A DNA stretch of 64,000 bases from Helopsaltes ochotensis (Eukaryota > Chordata > Aves > Passeriformes > Locustellidae), in the NCBI GenBank assembly GCA_013400155.1, contig VXBM01000060.1:1198536-1262535 (forward strand). The letters are read 5' to 3'. Positions 49,601 to 62,165 of the stretch are shown one piece after another; within the stretch, counting starts at the first letter, position 1; each line of letters opens with the position of its first letter. The notes under the pieces were generated by a model. It ran no database searches, had not been told where the DNA came from, and worked only from the letters and a program-made list of their open reading frames with translations. Both the position numbers and the translations under genes were made by a program.

Positions 49601-52600
49601 CCCTTCACGGACCTTCCCTTATATCCTAACCTAATATCATTTTATCAGGGACAGAAACATACTTGTGAAGCTCTCACAGAAGAAAGTTTTACTGAAGCTA
49701 AGGGAGAGGGTGAGGACGCAATCCTGCTGAAAAGACAGGTGAAAATCACAGTCAGTCTGTCTCACTAATGTGATGATTTGAATGGGAATCAGAAAGGGTG
49801 GGAGCTCTCAGGAGGAGATAAAGGGAGCCCAGTTAAAAACAGCTGAGATGATGCTGGAGGGAAGGAAAAAATGGAAGATGAAGGTTGTATTGTGGGCAAT
49901 ATGGATACTCTTTGGGTCTATGGGGAAGAGTGAAAAATACCACCAAGGGAATCCAGCCAGGTGGTTATAAACAATGATAAAATAGACTTTAGAGGAACAG
50001 CTTGCAGCATGGTAAGTGTTAGTCTTTAAGACCTGTCAGAAGTTTGGTAGAGAGTAGCAAAATCTGCAGAAATAGATTAGGAATGTGAAGCTTGTTGCTA
50101 GAAAAGAAAATTTCTTTTCTGACTGTCATAAATCTTTGCCTTTTCACCACTTTAGCTGCTTCCTGCATTCCCTAAGCAGGCTTAGTGTTCATACATGGCC
50201 AGAGGGTTTCAATTTGAGCTCCAAATAATAATAATAAATTCCATAAAGTGATTCCATGTGGAGAGGGGAGATAATAGTGCCTTATGTTTGCACAGCAGGT
50301 TCCGTGAGCCTTTGGGCCGGGCAGGCTGGGGAGCAGCTCCTCACCTGCTGCTGAAGTGCAGCGAGTTCTGGGGTGACGCTGCACCTGCTCTGCAGTGCCT
50401 GCACCAGGGCAGGGCGGGGGAAACTGCCTGGGATGAAGCTGCTGAAGGAAAACTGGGTAAAGGAAGGAAGTGCATTCCTCCGTGCCGGATTTAAGCCAGG
50501 ATGCTGAAGTTAAGCACCTGGTTAATTAATACAAAGAGCTGCAGCAGCACCGTGCTCCCCAGAGCCGTGCTGGGACACTGGAATCTGTGCTGTTTTGTGA
50601 GGATGAACCTGGCTCTTCCATTACAGCTTCATTGCCACCACTCCCAGGACTTGGCTGAGATTGGCTCGGTTGAGTCTTGAATGGCAGCTGCTGTTTTTTC
50701 CTGATGAAAAGGCTTCCCCAGCTGCAAGCCAGCCCAGCCTGCCTCGACAGAGGGCTCAGTGCCTGCCCTACCCAGACCAAGGTATGTCATTTTGTTTCAC
50801 CCGGTGTAGGAGAGCAGGAGCTGCATAATGGCTCCACTGAGATCCCATCCTTTGTGTTTGGATCACTGAGATCAAACATCCTTTGTGTTTGTCAGCAGGA
50901 TCATGTGTTTGGGAAGGGCAGAGAGCAGAGCATGTCTGTTACCACCTCCTTCCCTGTGTTTGACTGGGGATGCCTCATTCCCATCTCCATGTGGAAAGGT
51001 CATCACAGCTTCTCTGTCCTAGGATTGCCTCCTAAGCCAGGAGCACTGGGGCTTGCTTCTTGTGGATGATAAGAATCTCTCTGTTGAGAGCCAGCTCTGT
51101 TGGGGTGGGAGGACCTTGTGATGGCTGACCAGTGTAATTTCGGGTGGGAATGATGTTATTAAAAACATCTTTTACTTAGAGGTTTTGTCTTACTGGAAAC
51201 AAAATCTATCTTTGGGTTTGAATGCAACACTGGAACGCTTGGAAAACTTCCCCTCTGCCTCTACTGCCTCTGTCCACAGAAGTTCTTCATTATTCTGCTT
51301 TACCTGGCTCATACAAGGATTGTCCCTGTGCTGAGGCTTTTAGTTTGGTGTTCCGAGTGTGAAGGGCCATGCTTAGCAATGTGTTGGTTTTCTGTAGGGA
51401 CAGACAGAAGTGTGGCTTTTCCCTTACAGTACCATTGTCCAGCTGAGCTATTCCACCACGTCAACTACTCTGACCTCTGGCTGTTCCATTTGCTCCCCTA
51501 TTTCAGTTGTTAGAGAAATATACAATCATCTTGTAATCCTACTGTAGTCAAATATCTTCTCTTTTTATTGTCATCTACAAAAGCACAATTTTATTAGAAT
51601 TAGCTCTGTTTGCCAAGCAGATGAGCATCACCCTTTTTACAGAGAGTTCCCTGTCACAGGCATGTGCTAGGGACATGGAGTACTCTGAAAACATAAGCTG
51701 AGGCTTTGCCTTCCCATCAAACTTTGAATCAAATCCAGGGTAAAGGGAAGGACCTTGACATGCTTCCCGTATCGGGACTTGTGGGAATTCCTTTTGCCTG
51801 GTTTACACAAGATTGCACAAGGGAGAGGTTTAACACTTGAAATGCATTTCTTAAGGAAGGACTCAGTGCTTTTCCTTGCATCACCTTGGACCCATGCCCC
51901 CTTCTCAGGCTAAAGAGCCAAGTGTGTGTGTAGGGGCCTCAGGGACCTCGTTCCAGGAGGACAAAATCGAGGTCTGCCCCTCCTGTATTGGCAGGAGGAG
52001 GCACTGCTGTGACTCTAAAGCAGTTGAGCTGCATGTCCTGGCTGGAATCCAGCTGAAGTGGGTGCAGAATACAACCTTCAATTACATGCCCTTGGAGGTG
52101 ATCTGTGGGTTGTCCCTCTGCTTGCTCACAGACGAGTTTGCTGATGTGGAGCAGGAGAGGGCTTGCAGTGATGTACTGGGGCAGTGTCTGTGGTGGTGGC
52201 TGGGGTCCTCCCTGTCTCAAAGTGGAAAGCAAGTGGGATTTTTGTTTCCCTGAAAGAGGAATTGGCTAGATTTAGTTCCTGACTTTTAGAGGTGCTGAAG
52301 GAGCACTGGTGTGCTTTGCATCCAGAAACTGAGTTGTGGAATGCACTGTGTTCTCCCCTGTCTCCTTTTGACCTGGTTAAACAAGTGATGGTTGAATTAA
52401 GATTCAAGAATATGATGCTTTTGTCTTCCATCTTGATCTTTCAGGTTTTCCACCATCATCTTTTTTGAATGCTTAACAAACCCAAAGCCTCCTGCTTCCC
52501 AGGGACCATCTGGCTGGGCTTTATCTATAAAGTCCTGTAGCTCTACCAAGTTCAGGGTCATTAAATTATTCCAAACAAACCTTTCTCTTGTGATTTCAAT

Positions 52601-52960
52601 TGGATACAAAAATGACCTTTACTTCCTGCCTGAAGCTCTCTAATTGACAGTGGTGGTGGGACACCTGTTGTCCACTGAGGCTCCTGTTGGTCTCCCAGCA
52701 TCAAGGCACAGCTCTTTCCTTTAGTCCTGCGAGCAACAAAGCACTCCTGCAGTCCTCCCATATGTCTCATATACTGAGTTTTCTACCTCTGAGAAAATCT
52801 CCACATCCCCAGTGTGGGGGATATGGATATATATCATTTTCACGAGGACTTTGGTTTGTGTAGCCTTCAGTTGAATTTTTGCTCTGTGAGGTTTTTTGTT
52901 TTGTTTTTCCTTTTCTGATTCCATCCCTTTGCTCCTAATCCCACCACCTGGTGCGGCTCT
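46699..52960. other. Non-coding DNA, no gene recognised
   Basis: No exon is supported. A (TTTG)n-type repeat lies at about 48,149-48,165 and an AATAATAATAATAA run near 50,226-50,237. An imperfect tandem duplication lies at 50,835-50,895. Frames of 116-130 codons (for example 50,677-51,069 and 51,876-52,253) have no family resemblance. Confidence 0.55.
50835..50895. repeat. Imperfect two-copy tandem repeat, about 29-32 bp unit
   Basis: CACTGAGATC occurs at 50,835-50,844 and again at 50,864-50,873. Each is followed within a few bases by CATCCTTTGTGTTTG. A third, weaker GATCATGTGTTTGG follows. It looks like a small local duplication. Confidence 0.7.
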
Positions 52961-52967
52961 CACTGCA

Positions 52968-53165
52968 GAATCTCTCTGCCTCCTCAGTGTATACGCCCTT
53001 CAAATATTTGTAGACATTTATCACTTCCCCCTCTCTGCTTAGTCATCTCTCTGCCAAGCTAGACATATTTAGTTCTTCTAATCTTTCCTTGTGAGTGAGT
53101 CCCTCCAGCACTCATAATTCATTTCTCCTTGCTCTTCTTGGTATATTTTCCAGTTTGTCAGTACT
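52968..53165 (-). mobile_element. Ancient CR1/L3-like LINE fragment, minus strand
   Basis: On the minus strand the bases read like the segment just upstream of the 3' end in CR1/L3-type LINEs: GAAAGATTAGAAGAACTAAA, TATGTCTAGCTTGGCAGAGA, GATAAATGTCTACAAATATT and TGAAGGGCGTATAC, corresponding to the (E)RL.EL..FSL..RR...D.I..Y.YLKG theme. It is highly diverged and lacks the 3' tail, so it is probably an old insertion. Confidence 0.65.
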
Positions 53166-54985
53166 TTAAGAATTTCTTATTTTGTGCTGGTTTAATATGA
53201 GCAGACACAAGGAAAAAAAATGGAGAAGAAAAGCTTCCTGAGGACAGAAGGGTTTTTTTGGCTACAAGTCACTAGGAATAGATAAGAGTGGGTAGTTCTG
53301 GGAATTCCTGCTGCAAGTTCTGGGACACAGAAGAGTGGCCCCCTCTTCTCTTCTGAATTTCTCTATTCCCCATCCCTGAAACATGCAACAAATTATATCA
53401 GCTAATATTTTGGCTGGTTTGTTTCTGAAGTTTCCTCTTTAAAGGGACTTGGCTCAGCTTCCCATTCCCTGTGTCTCTGTCAGGCCAAGGGCTTTGCCTG
53501 GGAGTGATTTTTTTCTAGTGGGCTGTGGGGTGCAAGTGCTTCAGAGGTAGTGGGTGCATCTTAGCAGTGCTGAATTTCTATTTCTCAGCTTTGTTCTTCT
53601 CAAATGCTGGCAGGCATGGTGCCAAAGGATCAGTAGAGAGCAGCCAGCTCCTTTTTATCTCAGGAAGATTTTTTTCCCTTCTGGACATTTGTTTCTGCTG
53701 TGTCCAAGCTATATAAAAAAGAATATAATTTCAAATGGGTCCTAGGAGCCCAGATGGACTTTTTTCCTTTAAATAACCAACTCAACAAATTCTTTATATA
53801 GAACCTTGTTAATTAAAGCTACGCCCCAGGAGGATAGGCTGGAGATGCTGTTCAGTCTCCACCTCTCATACTGAGCTCCACGGTGGTTTTTGAGGCATTC
53901 CTGGTATCTCACACTGATGGCAATTTGTGCTGTCTGAGATTACGTGACGTGAGCGGAATTGAAAGGCAAGAAGGGGAGCAGCAAGTGTTCCTTCAGTCAT
54001 TAACTGCAGCAAGGTCTGCAGCCTTGCTGTCTGCATTAAGGGCTTTTTTAATATTCCCCATCACCATCTAGTGACCTGCAAGGGAGCAGCAGTTTATCTA
54101 GCCAAGAGATTTCTATCAGGTATCAGTATCAAAATGTTTCCAAAACCAGGATAAAATCCACAGCAAACTTGCACTGTCTGCCTACCTTTACATGGTGCAA
54201 TCTAGATTTCAACTGCAATTGTGGTTTTTACACAGGAGGAATGAAAAGATTCTTCTTTCCTTCCTTATATATCACCATCTTCCCACGCAGACTAGACACT
54301 TATCAAGCATCTGTCTTCTGTTTTGGTTGTGTCCTGAGAACATTGAGTTTAAGTGGAAATGTGCTGGCTGGGGAGGAAATGTTTCTCTATTGTGCATGGA
54401 GGCTGTTCAGGTCTCTTGAGCCAAGCTACAGAAGGAAGGGGAAAGCAGAGCAAACAAAAATAGTGTTGGTTGGATATGGGAATGCAATTCATTCTTCTCA
54501 TCCAGCCCATGTCAGTCTATGCCACCGGCTAGCTGATGCTTCTGTATCATCATAAAATGTAGAAACAAGGAGCCCCAAACTTCTTGGGCAAAGAGCAAAA
54601 GCTGCCATGGCTTTGGCAATGGATTCACTTTCCCAGCTATGGTGGGAGCAGCCCTGGAGAGTCACACTGAGCAGTGCATTACAGAGCTGCACACTGGATA
54701 TCAAAACAGAGAGAGAGGGCATTTGCTGTGACCTGCAGGGTGCCTTTCATCCTTCTAGTGCTCAGAGCATTCAGAAGAATTAAACAATGGGTCTTTGTCT
54801 AGAAAAAGAAAACACTGCCTCTATCAGAAGTTTAGGCAGAAGTGGCAAAATCATTGGGAAGAACGACTAGAAAGAAAATCAAGAGGCATTTTCACCAGCA
54901 CATCCTCAGATAAACTTGTTATGGACCCCAATTCTTAAAACAGCACCATGCCATCTACTTTAGCACCTTCAAAGTGCTGATTAGC
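53166..54985. other. Non-coding DNA, no gene recognised
   Basis: No gene is supported. The 128-codon plus frame at 54,169-54,555 has no splice-site context or recognisable domain. No repeat ends were seen. Confidence 0.5.
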
Positions 54986-54989
54986 ATCA

Positions 54990-55560
54990 TCATCCCACGA
55001 CAGGCTGGGCTGGCCAGCTGCTGCCTTTGATGCACTTGCAAGGGAGCTTGTCTTTCCCAGAGGAATTGGCAATCGAGCTGGCTTCAGTTTGTCCTGTTTG
55101 TCTACTGTCATTCACATTTAGAAAGAGGGTGGGGTGGGATTTTTTTTCTGTTTGTGTTTCTGCTTTATAAGAATATGCAGTTGCTTAAGATCCATTTGGT
55201 TGACAAAGTGTTTTGCAAACAAACTGTACGTGGGAATCGCTTTGTTCGCTGCTGAAACGAAAAGCAATAATTTTTATTGTGGAATCTCGAGAGACAGATG
55301 TGGCTCAGCGCAGCACGACTTTAAGGATTCAGCTGACTCGAGGTGGGATTACTACCATATTCAAAGCAAAGCATACATTCAAAAGCTTTGAGCTGAGGTT
55401 TATTCTATGCAAATATTTTACAAGTGGCCTCTCATTTAAGCACAAATAAAAGTATTGAAGCCTGCACCATTTATGGCTGATGGCAAAAGAAAATTGTTTC
55501 CAAACAAGTGTCTGTGAAGTGTAATGGTTATTTCTCCCCGTCATAAGTTCCTTTGTTTTT
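54990..55560. promoter_or_regulatory. Strong candidate conserved non-coding element
   Basis: This is the most enhancer-like block of the window: unique sequence, no repeat ends, several retained CpGs (ATCGCTTTGTTCGCTG, GAAACGAAAAG, TCTCGAGAG, CAGCGCAGCACGAC, CTCGAGG) and dense factor sites. These include TTTGCAAACAAA (a forkhead core) near 55,212-55,223, TTTTTATTGTGG, and an ATGCAAAT POU octamer at 55,407-55,414. Small frames across it are not splice-supported. The function and target gene are unknown. The call is inferred from texture. Confidence 0.4.
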
Positions 55561-56300
55561 TTGCTTGCCCCATTGACTCTTATAAAGAAAAATGTGTGGG
55601 ATTTTTTTTATTCATTCAGTCCCTCTTTTAATGTTTTCTGAACTTCTGATCTTTAGTGAGAATTTTCATGTCTTTTTGCTTGGAATCAGCTCTGTATCAG
55701 TTAAAGTTCTTTGAGCTTAAATAACTAATACAAGGGCAGATCAGGTTTTTCCTTGCTCCTGCTCCCCAGGTGTTCCTGAGCAGAGATGTTCAACCCCTGG
55801 CCTCATTTCCATTCATTGCAATGGAGTGATAACAAAACGCATGGCCGACTTCTCTAATTAGTCTCGTGTTCCTCAAGGTCTTTTGTTGTTGCCTGATATT
55901 ATTTCTTATAGTTTAGCTTTTTGGGCTTTGTTGGTATTTCCCTAAACACCCCTAATAGTTCTCCCCATCTTCCAAATTATCTCTTTGGGCACGAACTGAT
56001 ATATTGCAAACAAAGCAATGCAATATTCGTCATTAATTGATCATGATCTCTCCTGGTTTTGTTGTTGCTGTTGGGTTTTATTTTAATTCCCACTCTGTTA
56101 AGGGGAAATTGTTTAATTTTATTCAATACCCTAACTTTTAAATTTTTATTAAACTATAATGCAGATATATATTCAGTGCCGCTTTCATGGGTTTGTTTTC
56201 TTGTGGGCTGTTGATCTCATTTTAATTAAAATAGGGAAAACATAGAAAGGAAATTAAAATAAGAATAAAAATAAGCAGTTGGTTGTCCCACAGTTCTACT
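55561..56300. promoter_or_regulatory. AT-rich block with many homeodomain-type cores
   Basis: The block contains TCTAATTAGTC near 55,853-55,863, GTCATTAATTGATCATGATC near 56,030-56,048 and TTTTAATTAAAAT near 56,220-56,232 (a 12-base palindrome ATTTTAATTAAAAT-type core), plus TATTGCAAACAAAG (a forkhead core) near 56,003-56,016. No gene is visible. It could be a second part of the preceding enhancer-like region or simply AT-rich DNA. Confidence 0.25.
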
Positions 56301-58799
56301 GGGAGTAAAACGTAGGGGACAGGGATTTTACCTTTAAATGCAGTGTATCATTCTTCTGTTCTCCAATAACCATTAGAAAAGTGAAGAAAAAGGACCTGTG
56401 TCTGTAGAGGATGGAAATCTGCAGCTCTTCTCCTCACACTGAGAATCAGCCTCCCAGGAGTCTCTATCTCAGACCAGGTTTGTTCGAGGGAAGGCTTATT
56501 ATGTGGAATTGTGTCAAATGGTGAGGAGGGGTATTAAGAGATAATCAGAGTCCTCCAGCACTAATTACCTGTGCTCTATAGAAATCCCTATCTCCATTCA
56601 GATCCTTTTTAAAGGAACATCTCAGAGGAAACAAATGAAGTCTGGTTCTGCAAGTGCCAATTGAGATGGTAGAGAACAGGGAAGTCGTGGATTAAAGCGA
56701 GTGACTTTTTGAGACATACCATAATATTTGACTTGGTTCTTCCCACCCTCTCTTCTTCTTTTTGCATTCATGCATTGAAACATAACGAGAAATCTCTGCG
56801 TTTCTTATCCCTTCTTTATTCTGAAATCTCTAGGTGCTTTGCAGATATTAACTGTAAAATTTCACAGTTATCTACCCATCTATCTAATCTCTCTCAAAGC
56901 ATTTAAGTTTTCCCAGCACAATTCAGAGGGATAGAGATGAACAGAGTATAGTAAATATCAAAACAGTTTTCAGAAAAAGCAAATCATTTAATCTATTAGA
57001 AAATAAAGGACTCATGATTTAGCGTTGGAAGTCAGGACAGCAGCTGTCAGATGAAGGGTAATTGCTGTTTGACCAATATGCAAGGATAGCATTCAGGATC
57101 AAGATTATTAGTATTTTTTTATCAAAGGCAATAAAGTTTGCAAATAATCATGTTTGTAATTTGCTCTTGCAATTTTGGAGGGAGAGAATAAGGAAATCTT
57201 GGGGGTAAAGTAGTGAGATCTTGAAAGAGAACATTCCGGAACAATGAAGCTAAAGAACATTTTCCTACGCAGCGGGAGGGAAGAATAGAAGCAATTTGAA
57301 TCAGTGTTAACCTTTAAATCAGAAATATCACTTGGTGCATGTTTGTACTTGAGGATTCTCTATCACTGTTGCTGATTATAGGGCCCAAGTACACTGGAGA
57401 TACACATACAAAGCACTCAATTTAAGTGAGCACAGATAAGAGGCAGGTCTTGCCACTTTGATTCATACCACCAATAATTTCAAGCAGAGAACACCCAGAG
57501 TACAGTGCTCCTGAGCATGGAGAGGTACAGCCTGTTCCCGTATTTATGGGGAAGTGTTAATGCTCTGCAGAAAAGCTCTCCATCCTTAGGGACACTCGTA
57601 TGGCTCTGTCAGTGGTTTTGGAGTCAAGTTTGTCTTATACTCAACCACATCTCTTGATGTGGAGTGAATAGAAGAACTTCCCTCATGGAAGGGACTAGGA
57701 GGACAGCAGGTCCTTATTCCAAAGATTGACTATCTCCATTTTCTGTTTATGTCATTGAATCTTGAGTATCATTTAGCACAAAACCCAAATTACTCCAAAC
57801 ATTTCCTGGTATTTCCAACCAGCAGACTGGTCTAACCCATGGGTGTTAGCACATTAATTTGCTTTGCATTCCATGACTTCTGTCTTAACTGACCCCGGAT
57901 ATTTTCTTTTGGCAAGTGCTTCTGCCAAGAGGGCTTGGTATTTACAATATTAATATGTAGTCAGATCCAGCTGTTTGGAAATTCACTCATGAAGGAAGTC
58001 TGAACAAATAGCACTGACACAATGCCATTGCCTCCTGTATTTTGCTTCTCTGCTTTTCGTCCTTACATTTCCTTCAAGCTGAAAGTACATTGCCTTCAAC
58101 ACCCACCAGCCAAAATCCTCCTCACCAGGGCAAATTCAGGTAATCTCTCAGAGGCCAAGAGGCAAATGAGGAATCATCCTACCAATATTAAGGCAAAGAA
58201 TGAAAAAGTATCAAGTGTTCATTCAGTAAATCTTCAAAACAATTTGCATTTCAAATCTTAGACGAGCGGAGCAGCAGTGTCATTTCTGTCTGTAGATTCA
58301 CCACTGTGATGTTCATTATCTGATTATCTCTATCTACAACCTTCCTAGTGCTAATGCACATTGTCTTCCTGAGTCCTGAATTAGTGAAATGTGTATGACA
58401 CTGAATTTCCAGGTAATTGCTATGGCTCCCCTCAATGAAATGTCTCTCAGGACACTTTTGGAAATTAAATGTTCCTTCTCAAGCCATTATTTGCTGACTC
58501 CATCTCTGTCTTATTAAATAATTATCAAGTAAAAACGTGTAATTTGGAATATGCATGTCATGTTTAGGTAATAAAAGAACCAGGCATTCTCAGTGGATTA
58601 ATGACAGCAGAATATTGCCTTCTATTCTCCCAAATAAGCCACTTCCCGAGGTCCTGTTAGGACCTAATCAGAACTGACCAACCATCTTTGCATGTGATGC
58701 CCCTTGGTGCTGCTTTGAGGTGTCTGTCTTGAGTCCTTGCAACTCCCATGGAGGAAACATGGGGCTAAGTGATGCCCTTGGAGTGTTATGAGCCTTGAC
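56301..58799. other. Non-coding DNA, no gene recognised
   Basis: No exon is supported. The inverted repeat TTGGCA...TGCCAA lies near 57,911-57,930, and an ATTTGCAT octamer occurs at 58,242-58,249. The remaining sequence is unremarkable. Confidence 0.5.
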
Positions 58800-58870
58800 T
58801 GAAGGATTTGAACTTTGATGATCCTCATGGGTCTCTTCCAGCTCAAGGTTTTCTATGGTCCTGTGGTTTG
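58800..58870 (+). mobile_element. Degenerate CR1 3' terminus, plus strand
   Basis: TTTGATGATCCTCATGGGTC, TCTTCCAGCTCAAGG, then TTCTATGGTCCTGTGG corresponds to the CR1 3' end (TGATGATCC..GTGGGTCCCTTCCAACTC.GGATATTCTATG) with several substitutions. Only the last 60-70 bases are recognisable. It is therefore an old, strongly truncated copy. Confidence 0.6.
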
Positions 58871-61800
58871 GATTTGTGTCACACTGAGAAATTTTGTTCA
58901 TGGTGGTAAATTTTAAGCCCTGCATATAGTGCTTGAAAGCACAAAGCCTGCATTTCCAATATTTAAAATACCTTGTGCTGTATAAAGTTCATCCCACTAC
59001 AATTCTCAAAATGTTTACAATGAACCGTAAATATTCACAGCAGTGTGATTTCAGTGGAGTTACCAGAGATTTAAACAGCCATAAGCAAGATGATAATCTA
59101 GTCCTTTGTCCTTTCACTAAAGGATTTTATAATGTAGGGATCAAATCTGAAGATCTTTATTCAGTGATAATTAAACCAGACAAATTAGAAATTCTTCTAC
59201 TGCAATCAGACCTTGGCACAAGTTGAATATGAAATATATTAATTTTCTTCTTAAAATAAATTCCCTTATTTTTGTTCATAATTTGTTTGGTTTAACTTCA
59301 ATTCCTTCTCCTTCCTCAGCTCAATGACACTTTGATGGCTCAGTCTTCATTTTAATAGTCATAGCTTGAAGAAATTGAATATGACTAAGGAAGAAATAGA
59401 GGTGTCTGTTTCTCATATCTCTGCTTGGGAAGGGCTGTGCCTGATATCAGCTATGTGCCTGGTAAAGTAGGATGTTTTTTATTCTCCAGCAACTCTGTCT
59501 TCTAGAAATAAACACTTATTTGTATAAGCTGAAACAAAACCCATATTTCAGCATCTTATCTATGTTTGTAAATTCTAGGAAACAGTTGTCACTTAGATGT
59601 TCGGGGGTTTTTTTGTTCCTTCAACCAAAACCTTCCTTGATTTGTTTTGTTGCTTATGGAAGTGCTTGTTTCTAGAAAAGAAGTTATTTTGTCTGCTTGG
59701 ATTCTGGTACAAATACAAAGGCAAAAGTTGTTATCATCCACAGAAGCAAATGTGGAGTGGGAATCCATTATTGTGGTAGCCTGGCACCCCTCCGTGGGAA
59801 ACACATTCAACAAGAAAGCATGTCATCTTCCACGTTTGGGTTCTCTAGTTTGTTGGGAAAATAAAAGCCATGGAAAGTGTAAATGGGAAACTTGATCTCT
59901 ATTTCAGCTGGCATTATTTCTTACAAGAGCAAGGGAAAAGCTTTTTTCTTGGTATACTGTTGGCTGTTCTTTAATGTGGTTTTCTTTTCTTTTGCTTTTT
60001 GTGTTTTTCACACTTGCTCATGTTGTGAGAGCTGTTCCTCTGTGCCTGTACTGCTCTAGCAGTCAGAGCAATTTTTTTTTTTGTTCCTGCCTTATGCTGG
60101 TGGCTTCATATTGTGTAAAAGGTTAGGAAATTGATCCTTCAACCAAATATCCTGGTATTTCTATGTTCATATGTGGGGTCCTGTCCCAGACATCACCGAA
60201 GTTGGGGGTCTTTTAGTCATTAATAGATTTTGACAATGAACATATCCATTGTTTATCTACAAAGAGAACCATAACAGATTAAGTTCCTTAAGAGGTGATG
60301 TGCATGCTCGTACCTCGTATTTCCCTTCACAGTGAATATTTTGCAGATAAAAGATCAGGTTCACTTGTCTTCTGGAATGTATATATTTACATATGCATAC
60401 AAGTGTGTGTGTAGGTATTGAGAGGGGGGAAATACAGAAATCAAAGCATATAAACACTTGCCTTCTAAATCAAACTGTCACTTCCTCCAGGGATTATGAA
60501 GTGCATTCATTTTGTGGAATGGTTTGTTTTGAAGAATTCAGTGAGGGAATCCACTGTGAAAAAAGCCTAGTCCTCATTAATGCAAGGGGGGAAGAGAATC
60601 TACGGTGGAAAGAATGAGGACAGTATCTCAAAATTTACATGGAGCTTTCGTGCCAGAGCTAGGAATGACCTGCTCACTGCAAAACTTGATCTCTCCATGG
60701 TCTGAAGGATTGCAGCAAATGAGCGTTTGTCTGAGTTAGTTAGTGACAGGAGGAAAATGTGTTTGTGCTTGTACACCACGGAGTGATCTACTGTTTGTAA
60801 GCAGATTGTAAGTGAGGAGCTGTAGAACAGCATTTCTGGCTTTTTGCTTCACTTAATCATGGAACGGAGCAGACCCTGAGGCCCTGTGCAAATTTTAGGA
60901 CCCATGAAAACTAAACAGTGAGTGAACGTAAATTAACTGGTCCTCTCGGGGATTAAAAAGACAGGCTCATTATTTTGTTTTTCATTCTGCTAAAAGGGCC
61001 AGTTTCCAGAAACAATTGTAATAAAAAGAAATTATAGCTCTGTCTGAGGTAATTCTCTACCAGTTGCAGTACCTGATAGGTCTCCAAATGTTAGGGAGCA
61101 TCATTCAGCCTGGAGCACAAGGTATCCAAGGGTTACCCCACAGATCTATCACCCTTGGGTCTTCCACTAACAACATTAATCTGGCTGGTATAAGAAGGTG
61201 AGGTATGGAAAGGCCAGGGGAAGGTTTCCAAATGTCTGATATACATTATACTAGATACAAGAAAATGTATTGAATATCTGTGTACAATATATGTGGCAAT
61301 AGAAAAACCTTCTTTTCCAAAATATTTCAAAATTGGCCATTTTCCCTGTTACTTTAAATATGTAGTATGTACTTGTATGTTTGACACAACATTCTGAATA
61401 TGTTCTTCTATATTCAAAGTGTAATGAGTAAGATTCATCACAGGAAAAGAAACATTTTCCACGTTAGCATTGCTAATGAATAAATTATATGGCATTCCTG
61501 CATTGCTTGCTATTATTTGATCTTTGCAGTTTAACTAGCAAGCAGAATTGCTTCTTACTGAATTTTTGTGTTTGCAGCTAAGGTTTCTGGGCTACCTAAT
61601 AGCTGTTTGGAGACCAATCTTGAAAGAGCTAGAACATTGCTGTGGCTCAGAATGGGCAGGTGCCTGTGCTGGCAGCCCTGTGACAGGATTGCAATCAGCT
61701 TGACTGGTTCCTGCAATGTTCTTTTCACTGGAGTTGGCTGAGGGTCCACGGGGTGAGACTGTGGATTGTTCTGCATTTGTAAATAGCATGAGCCACAGAA

Positions 61801-62040
61801 CAATGCAGCTGTGGCTGATGATTCTGTGTCTACACTGTGTATATTTCAAGGGGTTTCCCTAAGGTAGCTCTAGGCTGGCTTTACAGAGTGAATACTCGTT
61901 AGTGGTCATGGCATTCAAATGGTCCTGGAGCATATCTTCAAGTTAAGCATCATCTGAAAGGAATCTGGTTAACTCACCCCAGAGAAACCCAGCTAAGATC
62001 ACTCCAAAATGGGAGCCAAAATACAGTAAAGTGGGAACAG
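58871..62040. other. Non-coding DNA, no gene recognised
   Basis: No gene is supported. A T run lies near 60,072-60,081. The open frames are short and AT-driven. Confidence 0.55.
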
Positions 62041-62041
62041 T

Positions 62042-62165
62042 CTGGAGATTCAAGGTCAGCTTGGATGGGGCTCTGAACAACCTGATCCAGTTCTGTGTGC
62101 CTGCTGGGGGTTGGGTTGGATGACCCTTAAAGGTCCCTTCCAACCCAAACCATTCCACGACTCCA
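62042..62165 (+). mobile_element. CR1 LINE 3' end, plus strand
   Basis: GATTCAAGGTCAGCTTGGAT, GGGGCTCTGAACAACCTGAT, TTGGGTTGGATGACC, AAAGGTCCCTTCCAACCCAA, then ACCATTCCACGACTCCATG in place of the octamer tail. It is truncated at the 5' end to about 125 bp and is of the same CR1 subtype as the copy at 20,879-21,028, with a better-kept GGTCCCTTCCAACCCAAACC block. Confidence 0.87.

Noticed and set aside
51876..52253. 125-codon plus-strand frame
   Set aside because: Cys/Trp/Leu-rich with no splice sites or known domain. Judged a chance frame.
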